In this document: positions 7,592 to 16,596 of the stretch, piece by piece
Layout of the letters: every line of letters starts with the position of its first letter
Numbering within the stretch: the stretch's first letter is position 1
DNA from: Clostridium sp. MD294
GTDB lineage: Bacteria > Bacillota > Clostridia > Lachnospirales > Anaerotignaceae
Reading direction: 5' to 3'
DNA length: 64,000 bases
Assembly (NCBI RefSeq): GCF_000364165.2
Contig: NZ_CP097810.1
Coordinates: 1,800,130 to 1,864,129 of the forward strand
The notes under the pieces: model-generated
The model's database searches: none
What the model was told of the DNA's origin: nothing
The model's input: only the letters and a program-made list of their open reading frames with translations
Made by a program: the position numbers and the translations under genes

Positions 7592-8033
7592 TTTATTTCC
7601 TACATTTGCTGTACCCAAAGTAATAGAAAGTGATACCAAAAAACAAAATAGAACAAAACAAAGTATATATTTTGATTTTGAAAAAGGAGATATTGCACTG
7701 GATAGTAATGGAGAAATCAAAACAGCAACACCCTATGATACTTGGGTACAGTGGTGTTTAAAAACAGTGTTAACACAAAGATGGGCGTTTTTTGCTTATT
7801 CCTCTCAAACTGGTGTAGAAATGGAAGAAGCATTTGCTCAAGAGGATAGAAAAGCACAACAAAGTTATATCGAAAAAACAGTAACAGAAGCACTTTTAGC
7901 TGACCCTTATCAGAGAACAAAAAGAGTGTATGATTTTACATTTGTATGGCAAACAGATGGTGTAGAGCTTACATTTTGGGTAAATGGCTTGTGGGTAGAA
8001 GATAAAAAATTAACAGCGTTTTTGATACGTTAA
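7584..8033 (+). CDS. xkdS: Baseplate wedge protein XkdS (DUF2634)
   Basis: Start chosen at GTG 7584 (VTNLFPTFAVP) because AAGGTGG lies 9 bases upstream; an in-frame ATG at 7563 is an alternative. The ~149-residue product fits DUF2634/gp25-like wedge proteins: FDFEKGDIALDSNGEIKTATPYDTW, then a conserved lysozyme-fold wedge region and TFVWQTDGVELTFWVNG. The next baseplate gene, XkdT, is displaced by 1.2 kb of toxin-antitoxin genes. Confidence 0.8.
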   Translation: MTNLFPTFAVPKVIESDTKKQNRTKQSIYFDFEKGDIALDSNGEIKTATPYDTWVQWCLKTVLTQRWAFFAYSSQTGVEMEEAFAQEDRKAQQSYIEKTVTEALLADPYQRTKRVYDFTFVWQTDGVELTFWVNGLWVEDKKLTAFLIR

Positions 8034-8050
8034 AAATGTGTATATTACAA

Positions 8051-8082
8051 TTGATAAATGTGTATATTATGTGTATAATATA
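8051..8082 (+). promoter_or_regulatory. hicAB promoter with palindromic operator
   Basis: TTGATA (8051-8056), 17-base spacer, TATAAT (8074-8079). A palindrome TATATTA-N6-TAATATA (8063-8069/8076-8082) covers the -10, as expected for HicB autorepression. GTGTATATTA occurs at 8038 and 8060. Confidence 0.65.
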
Positions 8083-8102
8083 ACTATGGAAGGGAGGAAA
8101 CT

Positions 8103-8273
8103 ATGAAGCAGAAAGAGTTAGTAAAAAAGCTAGAAAGTATTGGTTTCCAATTTGAAAGACATGGAGGTAGTCATGATATTTATGCAAGAGGAAAAGAAAA
8201 AGAAACTATTCCAAGACATAAAGAAATCAATGAAAAACTAGCAAAAGCAATATTAAAAAAATGGGGATTGTAA
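8103..8273 (+). CDS. hicA: HicA family mRNA interferase toxin
   Basis: A 56-residue protein with the complete HicA fold signature: ELVKKLESIGFQFERHGGSHDIY (catalytic His in GGSH), then IPRHKEINEKLAKAILKKWGL. HicA cleaves mRNA and is neutralised by HicB. GGGAGGAAACT precedes the ATG. The pair has its own promoter and sits inside the phage baseplate operon between xkdS and xkdT, so it is a moron-type insertion. Confidence 0.92.
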   Translation: MKQKELVKKLESIGFQFERHGGSHDIYARGKEKETIPRHKEINEKLAKAILKKWGL

Positions 8274-8327
8274 AATTTCTATATTTCCTATTATATAGAT
8301 AGTATGCACAAGAAGGAGTGAAATAAT

Positions 8328-8741
8328 ATGAAAGTAGTATATCCTGTGATTTTTACACAATCTGAATATGTTATATTAGTAGAAGTACCTGATTTAGAAA
8401 TTTTAACAGAAGGGGAAAATATTACAAATGCAATAGATATGGCAAGAGATGCTATAGCATTAAAAATAATATCGTTAGAATATGACAAAATAGAAATACC
8501 AAATCCAACAAATTTATTTGATGTTAATATAAAAAATGGTACATTTGTACAAGAGGGAAAAAGTTATGTTTCTTTAGTAGATGTTGATATTACAGAATAT
8601 CGTAAAAAAGTGGATAATAAAGCAGTCAGAAGAAATATTACATTACCTAATTGGTTAAATGTAGAAGCAGAAAAAGCACATATTAATGTTTCAAAAGTAG
8701 CACAAGAGGCATTAATAGAAAAACTAGGTGTTTCCAGATAA
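8328..8741 (+). CDS. hicB: HicB family antitoxin
   Basis: A 137-residue protein. The N-terminal ~70 residues form the partially degraded RNase-H-like HicB domain (YPVIFTQSEYVILVEVPDLE...TNAIDMARDAIALKI). The C-terminal part (ITLPNWLNVEAEKAHINVSKVAQEAL) is a ribbon-helix-helix DNA-binding segment. It is the cognate partner of the hicA 54 bases upstream. Confidence 0.9.
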   Translation: MKVVYPVIFTQSEYVILVEVPDLEILTEGENITNAIDMARDAIALKIISLEYDKIEIPNPTNLFDVNIKNGTFVQEGKSYVSLVDVDITEYRKKVDNKAVRRNITLPNWLNVEAEKAHINVSKVAQEALIEKLGVSR

Positions 8742-8806
8742 TGATTTTTAAAAACATCTCTTGATATATGATACTGTATATAATACTATATATAGGAGGT
8801 GAAAAA

Positions 8807-9223
8807 ATGACATACATCGAAAAAAACATTTCAAAAATAAAAAATCAACCAAGTAATATTAGAGATATAGAAGCACAAAAAATAGTAGAATATTATAAAA
8901 ATTTACCTTATAATTTTATTATTCAGCATATTAACGATGAAAGTGGTAGTTATTATTATGGTAAAATATTAGAATTAGACGGTTGTCAAAGTACAGGTGA
9001 CAGCTATAAAGAGGTATGGGAAGATTTGCAGGAAGCAATGGAAGGCTATATTGAAACAAAGTTAGAAAATGGTTTTGATGTACCTGAACCTATTCAAACA
9101 GAAAATTATAGTGGAAAATTTGTTATTCGATTGCCAAAGTCATTACACTTTAAATTAGCAATGGAAGCAGAAAAAGAAGGAGTATCATTAAATCAATACG
9201 CTCTTTATAAATTAAGCAAATAA
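8807..9223 (+). CDS. Second, solitary HicB-like antitoxin
   Basis: A 138-residue protein with the HicB domain (YYYGKILELDGCQSTGDSYKEVWEDLQEAMEGYI) and a C-terminal RHH-like HicB segment (VIRLPKSLHFKLAMEAEKEGVSLNQYALYKL). No second HicA is adjacent. AGGAGGTG precedes ATG 8807, better than the upstream in-frame start at 8768. It may be an orphan antitoxin, cross-regulate the first pair, or counter host HicA. Confidence 0.85.
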   Translation: MTYIEKNISKIKNQPSNIRDIEAQKIVEYYKNLPYNFIIQHINDESGSYYYGKILELDGCQSTGDSYKEVWEDLQEAMEGYIETKLENGFDVPEPIQTENYSGKFVIRLPKSLHFKLAMEAEKEGVSLNQYALYKLSK

Positions 9224-9227
9224 TACT

Positions 9228-9255
9228 AAAACGCTCTTTTTAGGGCGTTTTTTAT
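9228..9255 (+). terminator. Terminator after the HicB-like gene
   Basis: AAAACGC/GCGTTTT stem with a T-rich tail, which separates the TA insertion from xkdT. Confidence 0.7.
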
Positions 9256-9280
9256 TTTAAAAAGAAAGGGGGAGAAAGAA

Positions 9281-10399
9281 ATGCCATTTGTAATACCAGA
9301 GTTTTTACAGAATTACAGTACAGAAAAAATACTTTCTGAAATGCTTCAAAAACTGCCAGATAATATCAGTAAAGAAGAAAATGGCTGGGTATGTGATTTG
9401 TTTTATCCTGTTGCAATAGCATTTTCTAGAGCAATAGAGTTTACATTAGTAGAAGCAATAAAAAATATTGTACCAAAGTATTCCTATGGTGATATATTGC
9501 TGGGACACGGAGAAAATAGAAATTTGTTTTTGAAACAAGCTAGTTATGCAAAAGCAATGCTTACCATTAAAGGGATTATGAGTACAAAAATACCCAAAGG
9601 CTTTACATTTTCTACTGTTTCTACACCAGAAAAAAGTGGCATTGTATTTTATACAGTAGAGGAATGTGAAATAGCAGAAACAGGTATTGCAGAAGTGGAA
9701 TGTGTTTGTACAGAGGCAGGGAAAAAAGGAAATGTTGCAGCAGAAACGATATTACTTATGGTAAAACCTATGAAAGGTATTGTTTCTGTAGTCAATAAAG
9801 AAAAAGCATATGGAGGATATGAGCAAGAAACAGAAGATAGCTTTAGACAAAGAATAGCGGATTTTGATGCTTCATTAGGTAATTCTTTTGTAGGTTCTCC
9901 AGCAGACTATAGACGCTGGGCGTTAGAAGTAGCAGGAGTAGGAGCTGCTCATGTCATATCAGCAAAAGATGATACAGGAATTGTTACAATTGTACTGACA
10001 GACAGTGATGGTATGCCAGTACAGCAGTCTGTTTGTGAGGAAGTAGAAAATCATATTATGAGATATGATAGTTGGTATGAAAGGCTTGCTCCTATCAATG
10101 CCTATTTGAATGTGATACCAGCAGAACCTATTACGATACAAGTAAGTGCAATTGTAGAATTGGAACAAGGATATGATGAGGAACAAGTCAAACAGACATT
10201 TCTAAAAAATTTGAGAGAATATTTTAAAACAGAAGAAGCACATACAGAAGTAAAATATGCAGAAGTGGGAGCAGTGCTGATTAATACAGAAGGGGTGTGG
10301 GATTATCAACAATTAAAAATAAATGATGGTGTGGTAAATATTGATATTGCAGAATATTGTGTTGCTGTTACAGAACAGAAGGACGTGACATTATTATGA
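9281..10399 (+). CDS. xkdT: Baseplate J protein (XkdT)
   Basis: A 372-residue baseplate_J family wedge protein (P2 gpJ/T4 gp6-like). Family features are GDILLGHGENRNLFLKQASYAKA, TEAGKKGNVAAETI, GGYEQETEDSFRQRI and SPADYRRWALEVAGVGAAHV. Normal length. It overlaps xkdU by ATGA. GGGGGAGAAAG precedes the start. Confidence 0.92.
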   Translation: MPFVIPEFLQNYSTEKILSEMLQKLPDNISKEENGWVCDLFYPVAIAFSRAIEFTLVEAIKNIVPKYSYGDILLGHGENRNLFLKQASYAKAMLTIKGIMSTKIPKGFTFSTVSTPEKSGIVFYTVEECEIAETGIAEVECVCTEAGKKGNVAAETILLMVKPMKGIVSVVNKEKAYGGYEQETEDSFRQRIADFDASLGNSFVGSPADYRRWALEVAGVGAAHVISAKDDTGIVTIVLTDSDGMPVQQSVCEEVENHIMRYDSWYERLAPINAYLNVIPAEPITIQVSAIVELEQGYDEEQVKQTFLKNLREYFKTEEAHTEVKYAEVGAVLINTEGVWDYQQLKINDGVVNIDIAEYCVAVTEQKDVTLL

Positions 10400-11136
10400 A
10401 ATACACAAGTGAGGACATACAGCAAATATTGACAAGTAAAACAGCAATAGATGGATTGGACTACATCACACCAGTATATCATAAAGCTAAAACAGCACTG
10501 TATATAATGGAAGCAATGGGAGTACAGGGAGATTTATTTGTAAAATGGGTAAATGAAACAATAGCACAAATATTGCCTCAAACAGCAACATGGGCATTAG
10601 ATTATTGGGAAGAAGAATATGGTCTGCCTATACACCCTAATATTAGTATAGAACAAAGAAGACAAAAAATATTGCTTGCTGTAAGAACAAGGGCACCTAT
10701 GAACCCCAAAAGATTAGAACAAATATTGATGTTTCTGTTTTCATTAGAAAAAGTTTCTGTATTAGAAAGAACTGCAAAAAATACATTTTGTGTAGAACTG
10801 TATGGTCAAATATTAGAAGAACAATGGAAAAATGTTTATCAAACTATTGAAAAATATAAACCAGCACATTTGATATTAGAAGCAAAAAGTATATTGCAAT
10901 TACCTATGCCAGAAAAAACAGTGTATATAGGTGGTACTGTGTTCAGGCCTATATCTGAAACAATACTATCGGAAATGGAATATAATTATCAATTCCCTAT
11001 AACAGTACATATAGGTGGTGTATTTCAAAATATATTGCAAACCACATTGCCAGAGTTGGAATTTAAAACAAGTGCAGTAATGAATGTAGTAGCAGATTGG
11101 TGTGATATAGAACAAACAACATTGTCTGAAATGTAA
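10396..11136 (+). CDS. xkdU: Tail protein XkdU (DUF2313)
   Basis: Start at ATG 10396, overlapping the xkdT stop; 246 residues. It matches the YmfQ/DUF2313 family: LPQTATWALDYWEEEYGLPI and SIEQRRQKILLAVRTRAPMNPKRLEQI. It links the baseplate wedge to tail fibres in PBSX-like phages. The coding operon is interrupted after it by a 480-base repeat block. Confidence 0.85.
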   Translation: MKYTSEDIQQILTSKTAIDGLDYITPVYHKAKTALYIMEAMGVQGDLFVKWVNETIAQILPQTATWALDYWEEEYGLPIHPNISIEQRRQKILLAVRTRAPMNPKRLEQILMFLFSLEKVSVLERTAKNTFCVELYGQILEEQWKNVYQTIEKYKPAHLILEAKSILQLPMPEKTVYIGGTVFRPISETILSEMEYNYQFPITVHIGGVFQNILQTTLPELEFKTSAVMNVVADWCDIEQTTLSEM

Positions 11137-11150
11137 TTGAGGTGATTTTT

Positions 11151-11620
11151 TTCATACTTCGTATGAAAAACCGTTCGTATTTTGACATTGCAGTTGCTCC
11201 TGTGTTACTTCGTCAACACTTGGTCGCAACTTCCATAAACGTCAAATATACTCACTAAAGTGGAAATTTTTTTCATACTTTGCATGAAAAACCGTTCGTA
11301 TTTTGACATTATAGTTGCTTCTGTGTTACTTTGTCAACACTTGGTCGCAACTTTCATAAGCGTCAAATATACTCACTAAAGTGGAAATTTTTTTCATGCT
11401 TTGCATGAAAAACCGTTCGTATTTTGACATTACAGTTGCTCCTATGTTACTTCGTCAACACTTGGTCGCAACTTTCATAAACGTCAAATATACTCACTTA
11501 AAGTAGAAATTTTTTTCATACTTCGTATGAAAAACCGTTCGTATTTTGACATTACAGTTGCTCCTGTGTTACTTCGTCAACACTTGGTCGCAACTTTCAT
11601 AAACGTCAAATATACTCACT
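11151..11620. repeat. Four tandem copies of a ~121-bp structured repeat
   Basis: Copies start at 11151, 11272, 11393 and 11515; the last is cut at ~11620. Each holds a hairpin TTTTTCAT-N-ATGAAAAA and a larger nested stem: TTTGAC/GTCAAA, then GTTGC/GCAAC, then GTGTT/AACAC. The first stem covaries: CATAC/GTATG in copies 1 and 4, CATGC/GCATG in copy 3, and CATAC/GCATG in copy 2, which is a G-U wobble if read from the minus strand. No ORF of note. The block lies between xkdU and the tail fibre gene. Confidence 0.9.
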
Positions 11621-11643
11621 AATTAAGAAAGGAGTGGTGAATA

Positions 11644-13536
11644 TTGTCAAGAGGATTTGTAATTACACAAGCAGGTAAAAAATTACTTGCAGAGTTGGTA
11701 ATAACAGGAGAATTAAATATTACGAGGGTAATGGTGGGAAAGGGAGAATTGCAACAAGGACAATCTCCAGAACACTTTACAGATTTGATAGAGCCAGTAA
11801 CACAAGCTACTTCTAGCATACCCGTTGTAAAAAATGGAGTGATTTCTTTTATTGTAGAGTATAGAAATGACTTAAATGGGGGATTGCAAGAAGGATTTTG
11901 GCTGAAAGAATTTGGTGTGTTTGCTAGAGATGGAGAAAATGAAATATTGTTGTATTATGCTTCATTGGGAGAATATCCGCAATATGTAGAAGCCTATGAA
12001 AATGGAAAAGTGAATATTAAAAAATATCCAGTAAGTATTTTAGTAACAGATGATATAAAAGTAAATATTGCATATGCTGCATTGGCATTTGTAACAGAAC
12101 AAAGAATGAAAGAGTTTGTAGAAATAGAGGCTTTGCCTTATTTGGAAGGTATTTTAGCGGAAAGTGAAAGTAGTGTATTTGCAGAATTGGATAAGAAAGC
12201 TGACAAAGAAACAGTAACGGAGGAGCTTGCCAAAAAGGCAAATGCTCAAGATGTGGAAATAGCATTAAATCAAAAAGCTGATAATGAAACTATTCAAATA
12301 GAACTAAGAAAAAAGGCAGATACTGAAACAGTACAGCAAGAATTAGCAAAAAAGGCAAATGCCGAAACAGTAGAACAAGCACTAAATCAAAAAGCAGACA
12401 TTGAAACAATGCAGCAGGCATTAGACCAAAAAGCCAATGAAATGGAAATGCTTCAAAAACTATCAGAAAAAGCGGACAAAGAAGCAATGATAACAGAATT
12501 AGCAGTAAAAGCAGATAAAGAAGATGTACAAACAGAGCTAGATAAAAAAGTAGATAAGGAAGAAATAGAAGAACTATTACAACAACAAATAGATGGTGCT
12601 AATATTGCTTTGGAATTAGATAAAAAGGTAGATAAAGAAACCGTTGCAGAGGAACTAGCTAAAAAAGCTGACGCTGAAACCATGCAGGAAGAATTGAATA
12701 AAAAAGCGGATATGGAAACAATGCAGGCAGAATTAGACCAAAAAGCAGATAATGAAACCATACAAGTAGAATTAGCCAAAAAAGCAGATACTGAAACAGT
12801 ACAACAAAAACTAGACCAAAAGGCAGACACTGAAACCATGCAAGAAGAATTGAACAAAAAAGCCGACACTGAAACCATTACAGCAGAATTAGCAAAAAAG
12901 GCAGATACTGAAACAGTACAACAAAAACTAGACCAAAAGTCAGAAAAAGAACATAAACATAGCACAGATGATATTACAAGTGGTACATTACCTATTGCAA
13001 ATGGGGGTACAGGAAATACTACAGGCAATGCTGCTACTGCTACAAAATTACAAACAGCTAGAACACTTGCATTAAGTGGAGATGTAACAGGTAGTACAAC
13101 ATTTGATGGTAGTGCAAATAAAACAATAACAACAACGTTGAAAAATAGTGGTGTAACTGCTGGAACATATGGTGCTTTGGATTTCATGACAAAAAATAAT
13201 GGCACAGTGTGGGTAAGTAATAATACAGGATTACATGGTACGTCCGCTATATCTACATGGACAGCAAAACAGGCATGCAAAATTTCATTTCGCTGGAAGG
13301 TTTCTTCTGAAGCTACACATGATTATTTGAACATTACAGCAGCAGGAACACGAATACTTGCAAATACAAGCGGTGCTACAGAACAAACAGGAACATTGAC
13401 TGTAGAATTGGCAGCAAATAAATCAATTGTATTTACTTATAGAAAAGATGGTAGTGTAAATAATGGTATAGATAGAGCTGAAATTAGCGAAGTAAAATAT
13501 GGTGCTGGAACAGCAGACCCTAGTACATGTAATTGA
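11644..13536 (+). CDS. Tail fibre protein, N-terminal and shaft part
   Basis: Starts at TTG 11644 with AAGGAGTGGTG upstream; 630 residues. Residues 1-155 are the tail-collar/DUF3751 attachment domain (GFVITQAGKKLLAELV...GGLQEGFWLKEFGVFARDGENEILLYY). Residues ~184-437 are about 18 copies of a 14-residue coiled-coil repeat (KKADTETVQQELA type), then GTLPIANGGTGNTTGNAATATKL, a common fibre junction. It ends at an abrupt stop after GAGTADPSTCN. The next ORF continues in another frame (IDVRHSNGSY), so the original fibre gene seems frameshifted near 13530. Confidence 0.8.
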   Translation: MSRGFVITQAGKKLLAELVITGELNITRVMVGKGELQQGQSPEHFTDLIEPVTQATSSIPVVKNGVISFIVEYRNDLNGGLQEGFWLKEFGVFARDGENEILLYYASLGEYPQYVEAYENGKVNIKKYPVSILVTDDIKVNIAYAALAFVTEQRMKEFVEIEALPYLEGILAESESSVFAELDKKADKETVTEELAKKANAQDVEIALNQKADNETIQIELRKKADTETVQQELAKKANAETVEQALNQKADIETMQQALDQKANEMEMLQKLSEKADKEAMITELAVKADKEDVQTELDKKVDKEEIEELLQQQIDGANIALELDKKVDKETVAEELAKKADAETMQEELNKKADMETMQAELDQKADNETIQVELAKKADTETVQQKLDQKADTETMQEELNKKADTETITAELAKKADTETVQQKLDQKSEKEHKHSTDDITSGTLPIANGGTGNTTGNAATATKLQTARTLALSGDVTGSTTFDGSANKTITTTLKNSGVTAGTYGALDFMTKNNGTVWVSNNTGLHGTSAISTWTAKQACKISFRWKVSSEATHDYLNITAAGTRILANTSGATEQTGTLTVELAANKSIVFTYRKDGSVNNGIDRAEISEVKYGAGTADPSTCN

Positions 13537-14962
13537 TGTAAGACATTCAAATGGTTCATACAAAGAAGGTATTCGTACGGAGGCTGTTGGTTTAGGTTCC
13601 CACGCAGAAGGAGGATTAAGTATTGCTAATGCGAATGCTTTGAGGATAAAAATTGCATATACCTCTACAAATGAAATTCGATTTGATAGTACATATAGTA
13701 AACACATAGACAATTTTAATAAATTGAGCGTTAATATGCCAATTTATGTACTTAATCGTATAAACAGAGATATTGATAAATATACAATTAAAAGTATTAA
13801 TACAGAAAATAATAGTATTATAGTTAACGAAACAGTTTTGTCTAGTTATGCAGGCTCATGCCTATATCATATATTTTTTTATACTTCAACTGATAATTCT
13901 ATTGCTGATTGTATACATGTAGAAGGTGATAGAACATTTGCAGGAAATTGGTGTGCTCATTCTGAAGGAAGTTATACAGCAGCAGATGGAAGTTGTGCAC
14001 ATGCTGAAGGGTGGCAAACAACTTCAACAGGAAATGCTTCTCATTCTGAAGGTTCTAGCTCAAAATCATCTGGACATGCTTCTCATGCAGAGGGCGGCAG
14101 TATTGCAAGTGGAGATTATTCTCATGCAGAGGGCGGCAGTACTGCAAGTGGTGAATGTTCTCATGCAGAGGGCGATAGAACACAAGCTATAGGTAATAGC
14201 AGTCATTCTGGAGGGTATTATACAATAGCAAAAGCGATGTATCAAACAGCAATAGGAAAATGGAATAAAGAAAGTACAGTAGAAACAGATAAGTTTATTA
14301 TAGGGAATGGTACAAGTAATACTGCAAGAAGCAACTGCTTCAGAGTAACAAATACAAACGGTGTATATTCCAACAGTACATTCAAATCCAGCGGTGCGGA
14401 CTATGCAGAAATGTTTGAATGGCTAGATGGAAACAAGGATAAAAAAGAAAGAACAGGATTATTTGTGACATTGGAAGGGGAGAAAATACGTATTGCTACT
14501 CCAGAAGATGATTACATATTAGGTATTGTTTCAGCTTGTCCATCTGTTTGTGGAGATGTATATGATGATACTTGGGCAAATATGCACTTAACAGATATAT
14601 ATGGACAACCTATATTAGAAGAAGTAGAAATTCCAGAAAGAACAGAAGAATTTATGACAAGAAATGAAGAGGGAGAAGAAGTAAAAGAAGTTATAGTAAT
14701 AGAACAAGCACATACTGAAATAAGGCAAAAACTTAATACAGAATATGATAACACAAAAGAATATATACCACGTTCAGAACGTCCAGAATGGGACGCTGTA
14801 GGAATATTGGGCAAATTAGTTGCAATAGATGATGGCAGTTGTGAAGAAAATGGCTGGTGTAAAGTAGGAGAAGGAGGTATTGCTACCATATCAGAACAAA
14901 AAACACGTTTTAGAGTAATGAAAAGATTAGACCAAAACCACATTAAACTATTGATATTGTAA
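13537..14962 (+). pseudogene. Tail fibre C-terminal part (YadA-like HAEG repeats plus peptidase G2-like domain), out of frame
   Basis: The frame is open from ~13499, but the biological join is near 13530, where dropping one A turns STCN-stop into STC-IDVRHSNGSY. There is no good ribosome site for an independent start. Residues contain 14-residue SHAEGG repeats like YadA/Hep_Hag heads (13595-14215), then GADYAEMFEW...KTGLFVTLEGEKI, an intramolecular-chaperone/peptidase G2-like end found in fibres that self-cleave. If expressed at all it needs frameshifting or reinitiation at 13499. Confidence 0.65.
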
Positions 14963-14974
14963 AGAGGTGATAAT

Positions 14975-15736
14975 ATGGAAAAGGAAGAATTAGAACAAAA
15001 TCAAGGCATACAACTGGGTTTTATGATAACAGTGAAGGGAAGGAAATTGCTTGCGAAACTGGTAGCGGGGGAGCAGTTGGAGATTACGAGAGTAATGGTA
15101 GGTAGTGGAAATTTAGGAGAAGAAAGTCCTGCTTATTTTGATGACTTGATACAGCCAGTGGCACAAGCGACTTCTACAGAACCTGTTGCAGAAGATGGTG
15201 TTGTTTCATTTGTAGTAGAATATAGAAGTGACTTAAATGGGGGATTGCAAGAAGGATTTTGGATAAGTGAGTTTGGTGTGTTTGCCAGAGATGGAGAGGA
15301 AGAAATATTATTATATTATGCAACATTGGGAGATTTTCCACAGCATGTAATGGCTTATAAACAAAATGGTGCAATAGATGTCAGAAGGTATCCTGTAAGT
15401 ATTGCAATATCTGATGAAGTAGAAGTAGTAATTGCTTATCCAGCACTTTCTTTTATGACAGCAGAAGAAGTAAGAAGATTTTTGACTATCAATTTATTGC
15501 CAGAGTTTTTATTAGATATGGAAGATTTGATTAAAAAACACAATGAAGATGAAAATGCCCACCCCAAACTCAAAACATTGTTAGATGCAGATTTAAAGGC
15601 AAGAATAGAAAGACTTGAAAATGCACTCTATTATGATATTAAAGAAAATCCATTTCTGGTAACATTTGAAACGTTGAATGGTATTACATTGACAAAAGGT
15701 GTGTGGAATAAAAATAAAAAATGTCTGGAGTGTTAA
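14975..15736 (+). CDS. Second tail-collar fibre protein
   Basis: A 253-residue paralogue of the first fibre N terminus (LGFMITVKGRKLLAKLV, RSDLNGGLQEGFWISEFGVFARDGEEEILLYY), about 70% alike over ~150 residues. Its shaft is short, with one coiled-coil segment (LKARIERLENAL), and the end KNKKCLEC looks abrupt. It may be a truncated fibre or an alternative attachment subunit. AGAGGTGATAAT precedes the start, and a terminator follows. Confidence 0.75.
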   Translation: MEKEELEQNQGIQLGFMITVKGRKLLAKLVAGEQLEITRVMVGSGNLGEESPAYFDDLIQPVAQATSTEPVAEDGVVSFVVEYRSDLNGGLQEGFWISEFGVFARDGEEEILLYYATLGDFPQHVMAYKQNGAIDVRRYPVSIAISDEVEVVIAYPALSFMTAEEVRRFLTINLLPEFLLDMEDLIKKHNEDENAHPKLKTLLDADLKARIERLENALYYDIKENPFLVTFETLNGITLTKGVWNKNKKCLEC

Positions 15737-15768
15737 AAAAACAGGAGTAAAAATTCCTGTTTTTTTTG
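15736..15768 (+). terminator. Terminator after fibre genes
   Basis: AAACAGGA/TCCTGTTT stem followed by eight T. Confidence 0.8.
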
Positions 15769-15790
15769 TTTGTATTTAATGACATAAGAA

Positions 15791-16009
15791 TTATGTTATA
15801 TTATTTATAGGAACAAGAACAATTTCACAGCCTAGAGCATTTGTTATTTTTAAAAGAGTATCAAGTTGAGGAATTACTTTTTTGCTTTCCAGTCGTGCAA
15901 TAACAGATTGTGTTAGGTTTGTGGCAATAGCTAACTCTTTTTGTGTCATTCCTTGATTATGACGTTGTTCTATGAGTTTATCAATAAAAGTAGTGCAATT
16001 ATCAATCAT
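15791..16009 (-). CDS. XRE-family antitoxin/repressor
   Basis: A 72-residue helix-turn-helix protein (MTQKELAIATNLTQSVIARLESKKVIPQLDTLLKITNALGCEI), typical of XRE antitoxins. Start at 16009 with AGGAGG 8 bases upstream; it overlaps the DUF2442 gene by 8 bases. It is the last gene of a three-gene minus-strand operon whose promoter carries two identical palindromes, so it probably represses its own operon. Confidence 0.8.
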   Translation of the reverse strand: MIDNCTTFIDKLIEQRHNQGMTQKELAIATNLTQSVIARLESKKVIPQLDTLLKITNALGCEIVLVPINNIT

Positions 16010-16265
16010 AAATGGCACCTCCTGCTGTTTTACTGTATTCATATAAATGTTCTGGAGCTATATCAATATCGTCATTCCAAACGACTGTGCCACATTCAAC
16101 TTTTGCACCAAGAAAAAAGGTAATATTTTTCAGTTGGGCATAAATGGCTTTCTCTAATAGAGGACGAGCGTCATATATTTTTTTTGTTCCATCTGCAAAA
16201 GTTAAAAGTAAAGTGTAATCTTGTTTAGGCTGCACTTCTTTTACTACCCAAGCTGGAGTTATCAT
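16002..16265 (-). CDS. DUF2442 protein
   Basis: An 87-residue protein of the DUF2442 family (VKEVQPKQDYTLLLTFADG...IYDARPLLE...GTVVWNDDIDIAPEHLY). These small proteins commonly pair with DUF4160 proteins and XRE regulators in mobile DNA. Biochemical role unknown; a toxin-antitoxin-like unit is suspected from organisation. Confidence 0.8.
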   Translation of the reverse strand: MITPAWVVKEVQPKQDYTLLLTFADGTKKIYDARPLLEKAIYAQLKNITFFLGAKVECGTVVWNDDIDIAPEHLYEYSKTAGGAIYD

Positions 16266-16308
16266 AAGTTATAACCCCCTTTCTTATTATGATAATAGAA
16301 TGCGTTAC

Positions 16309-16569
16309 TTAATGCAAAGGTGCAATTTTATAAAGAGGTTGCTCACTAATAGCAAGCTCCCAGTTAGCTAGAAGCTCATCTTTATGGAGCTCTGTCCAAG
16401 CTACGATGAGCTTCATTTGTTTTTTTGGCATATCTCCGTCTGTAAGTTCTCCCTCCATATTAAATACAGCATTGTATCCTTGATATGCTGCATGAAAGTG
16501 TGGCGGATTATGTTCTCCATTGTTATACATTCTAATGATAATACCATAAAACATTGAAATAGTTGGCAT
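16309..16569 (-). CDS. DUF4160 protein
   Basis: An 86-residue protein with the DUF4160 signature: GIIIRMYNNGEHNPPHFHAAY and an end helix WELAISEQPLYKIAPL. First gene of the operon, with GGAGATG upstream. The conserved NPPHFHA histidines suggest metal or nucleotide chemistry, but the family has no settled function. Possible toxin component. Confidence 0.8.
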   Translation of the reverse strand: MPTISMFYGIIIRMYNNGEHNPPHFHAAYQGYNAVFNMEGELTDGDMPKKQMKLIVAWTELHKDELLANWELAISEQPLYKIAPLH

Positions 16570-16596
16570 TTATTAACATCTCCTTTCAATAATTTA

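Noticed and set aside
11151..11620. CRISPR array
   Set aside because: Repeats are ~121 bp, directly adjacent with no unique spacers, and no cas genes are near.
12453..13280. Long minus-strand ORF (275 residues) within the fibre gene
   Set aside because: Low-complexity reading of the 42-base repeats on the opposite strand; no ribosome site and no recognisable protein.
13900..14220. Diversity-generating retroelement target in the tail fibre
   Set aside because: No reverse transcriptase, no template repeat and no A-rich substitution pattern; repeats are YadA-type protein repeats.
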